Source: Candidatus Eiseniibacteriota bacterium (lineage in GTDB: Bacteria; Eisenbacteria; RBG-16-71-46). From it: a stretch of 11,924 nt of DNA. The notes beneath the pieces are model-generated. The model saw only the letters and a list, made by a program, of their open reading frames with translations, had not been told where the DNA came from and searched no databases. Position 1 is the first letter of the stretch. Each line of letters begins with the position of its first letter. The position numbers and the translations under genes were made by a program. Shown piece after piece: positions 1 through 9,138 of this stretch. The stretch spans positions 1-11,924 of the forward strand of contig JAIOPA010000252.1 of the NCBI GenBank assembly GCA_021414165.1. Reading direction: 5' to 3'.

Positions 1-1
1 T

Positions 2-730
2 CACACCATCACGTTCCTCGAGAACGTCGACTATCGTGTGATCGCCAATGCCTCCACGTTCCAGTTGCTCGTGCTGCCCGGTGGCCGGTTGCGCTCGGGC
101 GATGCGGTGCTGTTGTCGTACACCTATGACCCGCCCGTGGCCGGTGCGGCTGATGCCGATCTGATCCGCCTGAATGCGATCGTCGGCTGGAAGTCGTTCA
201 CCGCGCGCCACGCGCGCCGTCGCCGGGACGCCGATGGCAGTGGTATCGCGGTCACCGCGCGGACCAGCGCCTACGACGAGGATGAGAGCGCGCTCGAGTA
301 CGACCGTACCGCGCGCATGGGCCGCCTGCGGCTCGCCGGTGCGCTCACGCATCGCACGTTCGACGGTGTGCGCCAGCGCGTCACCGACCTGCGTGGCGAG
401 TACACCACGGCGCCCACGCCCTATGGCCAGCCGTCGTTCTCGGCCGGCTGGTCGCGCCGCACGGGCGACTCGGCACCGCTCGATCTGGATGACGTGTCGG
501 CGGGCTGGACCGCGATGCCCATGGCCGGGCTCACCACCATCGCGCGCTTCGAGCTGCGGCGGTCGCGCTTCGATTCACACCCACTCGAGCGCACCACCGG
601 CGTCACGCTGGACGCCGACTGGCGTTTCGGCGCACTCGAGTCGCAGCTGCGCTACGGCTTCGCCGCACGCCGTGACGGTGTCGATCGCGATGCGCAGCGC
701 GTCTGGCTGCGCGTGACCCGGCGCTTCTAG
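2..730 (+). CDS. Partial envelope protein, probable C-terminal outer-membrane beta-barrel
   Basis: The reading frame is open to the left edge, so the start lies outside the window; 242 residues are visible. A GTG at 38 is internal, since the frame continues upstream of it in the same style (HTITFLENVDYRVIANAS). I do not recognise the family. The first ~45 residues look like a small beta-sandwich unit (a 'DYRV' strand, then 'GDAVLLSYTYDPP'). The remainder is a run of alternating polar/hydrophobic strands rich in Arg, Asp, Tyr and Trp, separated by short charged turns, and the chain ends in Phe (VTRRF). A terminal aromatic residue after an amphipathic last strand is the usual signal for BAM-dependent outer-membrane insertion. 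Inference: the C-terminal barrel of a larger exported protein. It could also be a periplasmic beta-rich protein. Its TAG stop shares CTAG with the convergent transporter gene, leaving no room for a terminator between them. Confidence 0.7.
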   Translation, partial: HTITFLENVDYRVIANASTFQLLVLPGGRLRSGDAVLLSYTYDPPVAGAADADLIRLNAIVGWKSFTARHARRRRDADGSGIAVTARTSAYDEDESALEYDRTARMGRLRLAGALTHRTFDGVRQRVTDLRGEYTTAPTPYGQPSFSAGWSRRTGDSAPLDLDDVSAGWTAMPMAGLTTIARFELRRSRFDSHPLERTTGVTLDADWRFGALESQLRYGFAARRDGVDRDAQRVWLRVTRRF

Positions 731-2067
731 ACCGGCTCCGCCCGGCGCTCCAGCTCACGCCACACCGGGCCCGCGCGCCACGCCAGGAACGCCACCTGCG
801 CCAGCCCGCCGGCGGCAAGGCCCGCGGCCGCCACCGGCAGTCCCGGCACGCTGCGCCACGACAGCCCCACGCCGAGCACCGTGGCCGTGGCCACGAGCAG
901 CACGGCCATGCTCTCGGTGATCGCGCGCGTGCGATGCGCATGCACGAGCGCGCCCTGGTGCAGGCTCTGCCACACGCTCACCGCGCCCATGGGCACCAGC
1001 AGCCACAGTGCGTGCCATGCCATGGTGGCCAGCGCGTCGGGCAAGGCGGCGCCACGCGAGAACCACGCGAAGCCGAGTGACGTGGCCGCGCCCACCAGCA
1101 ACAGGCCCGACGTGATGCTGCCCAGGATCCACGCGAATCGCCGAAGCGCCGGCGCGGGCCGCGCGCGGTCGAGCAACGCGACCACGACCTCGTTGTAGGC
1201 AAAGCCCACGCTGCGCAATGTGAACGTGGCGCCCGACAGCACGGGCCACACCGCCAGCGATTCGAGCGCCTGCGGCATGCGGCTCATGGCACTGGCCGCG
1301 AGCGGCATGCCGATGAAGTTGAGCAGCGGCGTGAGCATGAGCGGCGTGTAGAACTTGAGGAACGCGCCCATGGCGAGCGGCGTCGCGGCGATCGGGGCCT
1401 GCTCCAGCGCGCCACGGCGCACCGGCATGACCGAGTAGCGCGCGAACAGCGCCTCGGCCACCACGCCCGAGGCCACGGCGGCAGTGCCCACCACGATGCC
1501 GGGTAACGTGCCGAGCCACGAGCCCAGCGCCAGCACGCTCGACAGCGTCGTGAGCCGAACGAGCGTGCCCCACGTGATCGAACGCGCGCGGCCAAAGCGG
1601 ATCATGAGGCCCTGTTGCGTGCGCCGGTACGCGATCGCCATGGACCACGGCAGCATGATGCGCAGTCCCATGCGGGCCGGTTCGCGCACGGGCTCGGGCA
1701 CGCCGATGAGCGTGCCGGCGATGACATCGAACAACGGCGTGAACGCGAGCAACGCGTGCAGCACGGTGAGCAGCCCGCCCGCGATCCACATGAAGCGGCG
1801 CACCACGGCGTACGCATGACGGTCGCGCGCGAGCGCGGTCGAGGCGGTGAGCAGCATGAGGATGGGCGATTCAATGAGCAGCGCGACCGGGAACACCACG
1901 CCACCGTAGGCCGCCAGACTCACCGTGGCGTGCGGCAAGCGTGCCATGACCGCGCTCACGACCGGGAGTTCCACACCCATGAGCAGCCAGCTGCCCGCGA
2001 GCGGCAACCAGTCAGCAACGACCTCGTGCAGCGCGAGCGGGCGGGTGGGATCGGTCGGGGAGGGCAT
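727..2067 (-). CDS. MOP/MATE-fold membrane transporter, ANKH (progressive ankylosis)-like
   Basis: 446 residues, with about 12 hydrophobic segments and few charges within them, so an inner-membrane protein. An internal two-fold repeat is visible. Residues ~20-105 (LPLAGSWLLMGVELP, MARLP, ESP) match residues ~240-320 (TPLMLTPLLNFIGMP, MSRMP, ESL). QGLMIRFGRARSIT (~152-165) matches QGALVHAHRTRAIT (~371-384). Two pseudo-symmetric six-helix halves are typical of the MOP flippase superfamily (MATE, Wzx, MurJ). The pattern, especially 'ESP.LML..ASTAL..DR' and 'PW..A..YRR..QG', reminds me most of bacterial relatives of the progressive ankylosis protein, whose animal member moves small anions such as citrate, ATP or pyrophosphate. 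The substrate here is unknown. The ATG at 2067 has no Shine-Dalgarno sequence; a promoter-like pair 9 nt upstream suggests a leaderless mRNA. The membrane-transporter call is firm, the superfamily likely, the ANKH branch moderate. Confidence 0.8.
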   Translation of the reverse strand: MPSPTDPTRPLALHEVVADWLPLAGSWLLMGVELPVVSAVMARLPHATVSLAAYGGVVFPVALLIESPILMLLTASTALARDRHAYAVVRRFMWIAGGLLTVLHALLAFTPLFDVIAGTLIGVPEPVREPARMGLRIMLPWSMAIAYRRTQQGLMIRFGRARSITWGTLVRLTTLSSVLALGSWLGTLPGIVVGTAAVASGVVAEALFARYSVMPVRRGALEQAPIAATPLAMGAFLKFYTPLMLTPLLNFIGMPLAASAMSRMPQALESLAVWPVLSGATFTLRSVGFAYNEVVVALLDRARPAPALRRFAWILGSITSGLLLVGAATSLGFAWFSRGAALPDALATMAWHALWLLVPMGAVSVWQSLHQGALVHAHRTRAITESMAVLLVATATVLGVGLSWRSVPGLPVAAAGLAAGGLAQVAFLAWRAGPVWRELERRAEPV

Positions 2068-2076
2068 GAGCGACGC

Positions 2077-2105
2077 AAGTTAGCCGCACGCGCGCGGCCC
2101 CACAA
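2077..2105 (-). promoter_or_regulatory. Candidate promoter of the ANKH-like gene (leaderless)
   Basis: On the minus strand TTGTGG (2105-2100) lies 17 bp before TAACTT (2082-2077), a fair sigma70-type -35/-10 pair. Only 9 nt separate the -10 box from the ATG at 2067, so transcription would begin at or very near the start codon, which explains the missing ribosome binding site. The -35 box lies within the outer arm of the inverted repeats that follow the carbonic anhydrase gene. Confidence 0.4.
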
Positions 2106-2149
2106 ACGCGACGGCCGCGTTCGTGGGGGAACGCGGCCGTGCGTTGGGG
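2098..2149 (-). terminator. Nested inverted repeats behind the carbonic anhydrase gene, terminator-like
   Basis: Two overlapping stems are visible. Stem A pairs 2098-2110 with 2116-2128 (13 positions, 5-nt loop); its single mismatch on the plus strand becomes a G-U wobble in minus-strand RNA, so it is fully paired in the direction of the carbonic anhydrase transcript. Stem B pairs 2111-2122 with 2129-2140 (12 perfect pairs, 6-nt loop) and can be extended by 2105-2109 with 2141-2145 and 2098-2101 with 2146-2149 across small bulges. A and B exclude each other because they share 2116-2122. The site lies 14 nt past the stop codon. There is no U-run, so termination may be intrinsic but weak, or the structure may protect the 3' end. 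Confidence 0.6.
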
Positions 2150-2162
2150 CGAAGCGGGGGAC

Positions 2163-2969
2163 TCAGCGCTTGTCGTTGTCCGAGAGCTGCGTCGGGTTGC
2201 CGAGTTCCTCGACCTCGCCGCTCTGCAGGTGGTACACGGCCTGCACCACCGCGAGCGTGCCGTGCACGACGTGCTCGCGCACGATCGGGCTGGCGACCAC
2301 GCAGTCCGTGGCGCTGCGGCGGATGTTCGCCTCGATCGCATCCTGAAGCAGCGCGTCCTTGCTGGCGTTGGCGCGCGCCGGCGGGATGCCCGGGCGGATC
2401 TTGCGCACGATGGCGTCCAGGTTCTCGGTGGGCATGTCCTCGCCCGAGACCGCGGCCGCGACGGCGCCGCACTTCTCGTGGCCCATGACCACGAGCAGCT
2501 TGGCGTGCAGGTGCTCGACCGCGTACTCGATCGAGCCGAGCGCGATCGGGTCCACCAGGTTGCCGGCGGTGCGCACCACGAAGACCTCGCCCATCGGCTG
2601 GTCGAAGATCCACTCGGGCGACAGGCGGCTGTCGGAGCAGGTGAGCACGATCACGTCGGGGTGCTGGCCGTTGGCGAGCTCGTTGCGCAGGTCGCGCGTC
2701 GACGTGACCAGATGCTCGCCCTTCACGAAGCGGCGATTGCCCGACATGAGCTGGGCCCACGGGCGGGCGTCCGGCTCCACGATCGCAGCCGTCTTGGCTT
2801 CCTTGGTCTCCTTGACCTTGGCCTTGGGAGCGGCGGCCTTGGGCGGCGCGCTGGTCACCGCGGCGCTGTGCGAGCTGCTGTGTGAATCATGCTGGGCCGC
2901 GGCGATGGCGGCGAAGCCCGCGAGCGCGAGCGTGACGATGACAGCGACAAGACGGTGACGGCGATGCAT
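2163..2969 (-). CDS. Exported beta-class carbonic anhydrase
   Basis: 268 residues; interconverts CO2 and bicarbonate. The zinc site of beta-carbonic anhydrases is complete: Cys111 and Asp113 in CSDSR (with the Asp113-Arg115 dyad), then His164 and Cys167 in HEKCGA. Other family marks are MSGNRRF (~75-81) and RTAGN (133-137). Residues 1-26 form a signal peptide (HRRHR, hydrophobic core, AIAAA before Gln26), followed by a His/Ser, then Ala/Lys-rich linker to ~65, so the enzyme probably acts in the periplasm. I chose the ATG at 2969 because it gives the signal peptide and has GGGGAGGT 3 nt upstream. A longer open frame to 3125 adds 52 residues that look like non-coding translation and bury the signal peptide. 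The gene is divergent from the sensor kinase, and nested hairpins follow its stop. Confidence 0.93.
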   Translation of the reverse strand: MHRRHRLVAVIVTLALAGFAAIAAAQHDSHSSSHSAAVTSAPPKAAAPKAKVKETKEAKTAAIVEPDARPWAQLMSGNRRFVKGEHLVTSTRDLRNELANGQHPDVIVLTCSDSRLSPEWIFDQPMGEVFVVRTAGNLVDPIALGSIEYAVEHLHAKLLVVMGHEKCGAVAAAVSGEDMPTENLDAIVRKIRPGIPPARANASKDALLQDAIEANIRRSATDCVVASPIVREHVVHGTLAVVQAVYHLQSGEVEELGNPTQLSDNDKR

Positions 2970-2972
2970 GGG

Positions 2973-2980
2973 ACCTCCCC
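2973..2980 (-). promoter_or_regulatory. Ribosome binding site that fixes the carbonic anhydrase start
   Basis: On the minus strand GGGGAGGT ends 3 nt before the ATG at 2969 (core GGAGG, 4-nt spacing). It is a strong match to the anti-Shine-Dalgarno sequence, and it supports the start just before the signal peptide over upstream in-frame starts. Confidence 0.8.
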
Positions 2981-3017
2981 ATCGGGTGAGCGTGGACCGC
3001 GCGCATCCGCGAGCGGT

Positions 3018-3033
3018 CACGGGACATCCCGTG
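3018..3033. repeat. 16-bp dyad, possible operator
   Basis: CACGGGA and TCCCGTG form a perfect 7-bp inverted repeat around CA. It lies 49-64 bp upstream of the carbonic anhydrase ATG, where a dimeric regulator could bind. The 2-nt centre is too short for a good RNA hairpin, which favours a protein-binding site. No particular regulator is recognised. Confidence 0.4.
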
Positions 3034-3148
3034 GGTCTCGCAACCTCGGTGCCAACCGTGCGGCGTGGGCGCTTCGTGTGTTCGCAACGACTTGCGGCGC
3101 TGGCGCACGAGGTACGGCCGGCCAACCGGCAGACCCGGCCGGACGAGA

Positions 3149-3176
3149 TTGCCGCCGACCGGCAACCCTGTATCGC
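3149..3176 (+). promoter_or_regulatory. Weak candidate promoter for the hybrid kinase
   Basis: TTGCCG (3149-3154) and TATCGC (3171-3176) are 16 bp apart. Both boxes are imperfect, and in such GC-rich sequence this may be chance. It would give a leader of about 100 nt before the kinase ATG. Confidence 0.2.
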
Positions 3177-3273
3177 TCAAGACGGGAGGCCGCTGCGTCG
3201 ATAACGCCAGGGTCGATCGTGCGACCCATCCGCGCGCGGACCAGGACGTCCGACGCCGCCCGATCGCGAGCCA

Positions 3274-3279
3274 AAGAGG
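3274..3279 (+). promoter_or_regulatory. Ribosome binding site of the hybrid kinase
   Basis: AAGAGG lies 4 nt before the ATG at 3284 and supports that start over the longer open frame beginning at 3065. Confidence 0.65.
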
Positions 3280-3283
3280 CATC

Positions 3284-5839
<2,556 letters not shown>

Positions 5840-5863
5840 TCGCAGCTCTAGAGGGTTCCACGA

Positions 5864-5893
5864 AGCCCGGGTGTGCTCCCCGCCACCCGGGCT
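5864..5893 (+). terminator. Hairpin terminator of the hybrid kinase
   Basis: AGCCCGGGTG (5864-5873) and CACCCGGGCT (5884-5893) pair perfectly over 10 bp around a 10-nt loop. The stem starts 25 nt after the kinase stop and is followed by a modest pyrimidine tail (CTCGCTTTG). It has the position, stability and orientation of an intrinsic terminator, although the U-tract is poor. Confidence 0.75.
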
Positions 5894-5943
5894 CTCGCTT
5901 TGCCGCCGAACATCGTTCGTGTGCCCTCGTGCGATGCTTCGTC

Positions 5944-5949
5944 TAGAGT
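5944..5949 (+). promoter_or_regulatory. Candidate -10 box of the MFS gene (leaderless start)
   Basis: TAGAGT fits the TANNNT pattern and ends 7 nt before the ATG at 5957, the distance expected if transcription begins on the A of the start codon. No Shine-Dalgarno sequence and no clear -35 box are present. Confidence 0.35.
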
Positions 5950-5956
5950 GCGTGCA

Positions 5957-7141
5957 ATGAGCACCCCCGAGCGGTCCTCGTTCCTCACCCCGCGCCTCGG
6001 CGTCCTCGCGTTGGGGCACTTCACGATCGATGCGTACTCGAGTTTCTTCCTGCCGCTGCTGCCGTTGCTCGCGCAGAGACTGGAACTCAACTACGCCATG
6101 GTCGGTGGACTCACCGCCATGGCCAGCCTGTCGTCGTCGTTCTCGCAGCCGGCGTTCGGCGTGTGGGCCGACCGCATGCGGCGGCCGTGGTTCGTGGCGC
6201 TGGGTCCGCTCATCGCCGCCACGTTCATGGCCTCGATCGGCCTGGCGCCCAACTACGCCACACTCGTCGCACTGTTGGTGCTGGGCGGAGTCGGGGTGGC
6301 CATGTTCCATCCGCAGACCGCCAAGCTGGCGGGAGCGTCGAGCCCCAAGCGCGGGCTCGCGATGTCGTTCTGGGTCACGGGCGGCACGCTGGGTTGGGCG
6401 CTCGGGCCCGCGTATGCCACCGCGGTGGTGGGCCGCTTCGGGCTCGACCACACGTGGCTCGCCGCGCTGCCCGGGCTCGTGCTGTGCGCGCTGTTGTTCG
6501 TGTGGTTCGCGCGTGTGCCGCCGATCGCGAGCGCGAAGCGCGTCGATGCGCCGCTCTCCGAGCTTCGTCCGGTCGCGCGGCCACTCGCCATGCTGTACTT
6601 CACGGTCGTGTGCCGCTCGGCGGTGTCGTCCGGGTTCGCCACGTTCCTGCCGCTCTGGGTGCATGCGCACGGCGGATCCACTGCACGCGGCGGCTGGCTC
6701 ACCACGGTGTATCTCACGCTTGGCGCACTGGGCGGTTTCGCCGGTGGCTGGCTCGCCGACCGCTTCGGCGGCCGCAAGGTCGTGGTCACGTCGTTCGCGC
6801 TGGCCGCACCGTTCTATGTGGTGTTCTTCCTCACGAGCGGCGCGCTGGCCTTTGGCGCGCTGCTCGTGGGCTACACCGTGCTGCAGGCGTCACTGCCGGT
6901 GAACGTGGTGCTGGGGCAGGAACTGTCGCCACGCCATGCGGGCATCATCTCGAGCCTGCTCATGGGCGCGGCGTGGGGGCTGGGCGCGTTGCTCATCTAC
7001 CCGATCGGCGCGCTCGCCGATCGCGTGGGGCTCGATCGCGCGCTCATGCTGCTGTCGTCGCTCATCCTGGTGGGATTCGCGTGCGCGTCACAGATGGTGC
7101 GCCGGCCCGGTACACCGCTGGCGGCACCGGCGGGGCACTAG
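5957..7141 (+). CDS. MFS efflux transporter, fosmidomycin-resistance (Fsr)-like
   Basis: 394 residues with about 12 hydrophobic segments; an inner-membrane major facilitator probably working as a proton-driven exporter. Fsr-like marks in the first half are LGHFTIDAYSSFFLPLLP (residues 19-36), SSFSQPAFGVWADR (60-73, the loop 2-3 motif) and AMFHPQTAKLAG (115-126). The second-half counterpart of the loop motif is GGWLADRFGGRK (263-274). The length fits the family (~400). I chose the ATG at 5957; an in-frame GTG at 5873 lies inside the kinase terminator and would add 28 non-membrane residues ahead of the first segment. The start has no Shine-Dalgarno sequence but has a -10-like box just upstream. 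The gene stands alone, convergent with the amidotransferase gene 6 bp beyond its stop. The substrate is unknown; drug or metabolite export is inferred from the family. Confidence 0.88.
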   Translation: MSTPERSSFLTPRLGVLALGHFTIDAYSSFFLPLLPLLAQRLELNYAMVGGLTAMASLSSSFSQPAFGVWADRMRRPWFVALGPLIAATFMASIGLAPNYATLVALLVLGGVGVAMFHPQTAKLAGASSPKRGLAMSFWVTGGTLGWALGPAYATAVVGRFGLDHTWLAALPGLVLCALLFVWFARVPPIASAKRVDAPLSELRPVARPLAMLYFTVVCRSAVSSGFATFLPLWVHAHGGSTARGGWLTTVYLTLGALGGFAGGWLADRFGGRKVVVTSFALAAPFYVVFFLTSGALAFGALLVGYTVLQASLPVNVVLGQELSPRHAGIISSLLMGAAWGLGALLIYPIGALADRVGLDRALMLLSSLILVGFACASQMVRRPGTPLAAPAGH

Positions 7142-7151
7142 CTCGGGCTAG
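7138..7151. terminator. Small hairpin over two convergent stop codons
   Basis: CTAGC (7138-7142) and GCTAG (7147-7151) pair perfectly around TCGG, and each arm holds the TAG stop of one of the two convergent genes. Five base pairs with no U-run make a weak terminator at best, but it is symmetric and would form in both transcripts. No other terminator fits between the genes. Confidence 0.3.
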
Positions 7152-9121
7152 CCGTGCAGCGAGCTCGCGGCAGCCGGCAGGTCGGCGCTCGTGAGCCAGT
7201 GCTCGGCCCAGAGCTGCATGGCGAGCAGCGTCCACAGCGTGCGGCCGCGGTCCTCGCGGGCCTCGAGATGATCGCGCACGATGCGCTGCACCGCGTTCGG
7301 ATCGAGCACGCCGGCCGCCTGCACACGGCCCGGTGAGAGTGCGTCGAGCACGAGACCACGCAGCGGACCGCGTGACCACGTGGAGAACGGCGGCGAGAAG
7401 CCCTGCTTGCGGCGATCCAGGATCTCGCGCGGCAGCAGTTGCTGGGCCGCCTGCTTGAGCACCCACTTGCCCGACGTGCCGCGCAGCCGCGCGGACTCCG
7501 GCAGATCGAACGCATGTGCGATGAGCGACGCCTGCAGGAACGGGGCGCGCGACTCCACGCCATGCGCCATGGTGCAGCGATCCACCTTGGTGAGCAGATC
7601 GCCCGCCAGATAGGTCTCGAAGTCGAGCAACTGGTAGGCGACGAGCGGCGGGGCCTCGCCGACGCGCATGAGCTCCATGTCGGACAACTGGCGCTCGAGC
7701 GTGCGGGCGTGCGCCAGCGGCGCGTCGTCGCGGATCTGCGCGCGTAATGCGGGTGCGAGCAGCGTGATCGCCTCGCCATGCCGCGCGGCGCCGAACCACG
7801 CCAGATGGCGCTCGAACGGCGAGAGCCCGCGCACGCCCAGGAAGCGCTCGAGCAGATGCGCCACGGTGACATGGTGATGCTTGGGCCGGAACCGGCGGGC
7901 CAACTCGAGCACCACTGCCGCGCGCGGCGCCGGGATGCGGTCGGCGATCGCGGCATGACGATGGCCCAGATACGTGGGGTAACCGCCGAACAACTCGTCG
8001 CCGCCCTCGCCGGTGAGCACCACGGGCACATGCTTGGAGGCGTACTCCGACAGCAGCCACGTGGGCAGCAGGCTCGGGTCGCCGAGCGGCTGATCCATGC
8101 GCGCCACCCAGTCGCGCAGCGCGCGCTCGCCCGAGCGCACGTCCATGCCGACCTCGTGATGATCGGTGCCGAGCGACTGTGCCACGAGTGCGGCCAGCGG
8201 CGACTCGTCGTAGCCCGGATGATCGATGCGCATGCTGAACGTGGGGAAGCGTGAGCCATGGGCCTTGGCGGCGAGCACCGCGACGAGCCCGGAGTCGATG
8301 CCCCCCGACAGGAACACGCCGAACGGCACCTCGGCCGGCACGCGTGATGCCACGGCGCGCGTGAGTGCTTCGCGCGTGGTGGCGATGAGCGTTGCGTCGC
8401 TGTGGTCGGTGGGCAGCGCGGCACCGGGTGAGGCGTGCACGAGCGAGTCCCACGGCCGCCAGAAGCGGCGAATGCGTTCGAAGCCGTCCTTCACCACGAG
8501 CACATGACCGGGTGGTAGCTGGCGGATCGATTCGTAGGCCGTGTCGTCTCCGGCGAAAGCACCATGCACCAGGAAGCGCGACAGCGCGGCCGCGGCCGGC
8601 GTGCGTGCGACCCACGGCAGCGAGAGCAGCGCGCCGGGCTCCGAGGCGAACGCGAAGCGGCGGCCATGCGCGCTCACGAACAGCGGCTTCTCGCCGGCAC
8701 GGTCGCGCGCCAGTGTGAGCGTACGCGTGGTGCGGTCCCAGAGCGCGATGGCGAACATGCCGTCGAGCGCCTCGGGGAAGTCGTGATTGCGCTCTTCATA
8801 CAGGTGCGGCAGCAGCAACGTGTCGGGACCGGGCGTGAAGTCGTGACCGCGTGACAACAGGTCGTGCTCGAGCGCGCGATGGTTGTAAAGCTCCCCATTC
8901 GCCACACCCACGATGTCGCCGGTCTCGTTCTCGAGCACACGCGCGGGTTGGTTCGGCGCCACGATCGCGAGCCGGGCGATGCCCATGGCGCACTCGCCGC
9001 CATCCCACAGCGCCTCGCCGGACGGGCCGCGGTGGCGCAGCCGGTGCACCATGTTGCGCACGAGCTCGAGACGTTCGGGAGGGGACAGGTCGGGAGCGAC
9101 GAGTCCAGCGATGCCACACAT
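7148..9121 (-). CDS. Glutamine-hydrolysing asparagine synthetase-type amidotransferase (AsnB family)
   Basis: 657 residues. The N-terminal Ntn-type glutaminase (~2-210) begins MCGIAG with nucleophile Cys2 and has RHRGP (29-33), NGELYN (75-80) and Asp100. The synthetase half has the ATP-binding PP-loop SGGIDS (272-277), GEGGDELFGGY (371-381), the KVDRCTMAHGVESRAPFL region (512-529) and RKQGF (571-575). All catalytic parts look intact. The reaction transfers ammonia from glutamine to an adenylated carboxylate. Because it follows an ArnT-type transferase and lies near a GT2 gene, it may amidate a sugar acid or another envelope component and not make free asparagine. The start is fixed because Cys2 must follow the initiator Met; GAGGA (9136-9132) lies 10 nt upstream. 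The 17-bp gap to the upstream gene implies one transcript. Confidence 0.93.
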   Translation of the reverse strand: MCGIAGLVAPDLSPPERLELVRNMVHRLRHRGPSGEALWDGGECAMGIARLAIVAPNQPARVLENETGDIVGVANGELYNHRALEHDLLSRGHDFTPGPDTLLLPHLYEERNHDFPEALDGMFAIALWDRTTRTLTLARDRAGEKPLFVSAHGRRFAFASEPGALLSLPWVARTPAAAALSRFLVHGAFAGDDTAYESIRQLPPGHVLVVKDGFERIRRFWRPWDSLVHASPGAALPTDHSDATLIATTREALTRAVASRVPAEVPFGVFLSGGIDSGLVAVLAAKAHGSRFPTFSMRIDHPGYDESPLAALVAQSLGTDHHEVGMDVRSGERALRDWVARMDQPLGDPSLLPTWLLSEYASKHVPVVLTGEGGDELFGGYPTYLGHRHAAIADRIPAPRAAVVLELARRFRPKHHHVTVAHLLERFLGVRGLSPFERHLAWFGAARHGEAITLLAPALRAQIRDDAPLAHARTLERQLSDMELMRVGEAPPLVAYQLLDFETYLAGDLLTKVDRCTMAHGVESRAPFLQASLIAHAFDLPESARLRGTSGKWVLKQAAQQLLPREILDRRKQGFSPPFSTWSRGPLRGLVLDALSPGRVQAAGVLDPNAVQRIVRDHLEAREDRGRTLWTLLAMQLWAEHWLTSADLPAAASSLHG

Positions 9122-9138
9122 GGAAGTTGGGTCCTCGG

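Larger units (their letters stand above)
2970..3283. promoter_or_regulatory. Divergent control region between carbonic anhydrase and hybrid kinase
   Basis: This 314-bp gap must hold the promoters and 5' leaders of both divergent genes. I see the ribosome binding sites at its two ends, an almost perfect dyad at 3018-3033, a cluster of CCGG/GGCC repeats with short inverted repeats around 3115-3165 (for example TGCCG 3150-3154 against CGGCA 3160-3164), and one weak plus-strand -35/-10 pair at 3149-3176. No convincing promoter for the carbonic anhydrase was found. Frames running through it are extensions of the flanking genes, with poor start sites and no protein-like composition; I see no extra gene here. 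Confidence 0.7.

Noticed and set aside
2139..2885. A 248-codon plus-strand frame opposite the carbonic anhydrase, and a similar one at 1615-2346
   Set aside because: They are low-complexity translations opposite genes with complete active-site or membrane patterns, and no ribosome binding site supports them.
2970..3125. N-terminal extension of the carbonic anhydrase
   Set aside because: It would put 52 polar residues before a good signal peptide, and the strong ribosome binding site is directly before the ATG at 2969.
3065..3283. N-terminal extension of the hybrid kinase
   Set aside because: The added 73 residues are Arg-rich without structure and cross the divergent promoter region; the ATG at 3284 has AAGAGG at proper spacing.
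5873..5956. Upstream GTG start for the MFS transporter
   Set aside because: It lies within the kinase terminator hairpin and adds a non-membrane tail not usual for the family.
7062..8615. A 517-codon frame in a shifted register of the amidotransferase gene, and a 343-codon frame overlapping the MFS gene (6163-7194)
   Set aside because: Both have composition typical of frame-shifted GC-rich DNA (Arg, His, Ala) and lie inside genes with unmistakable family motifs.
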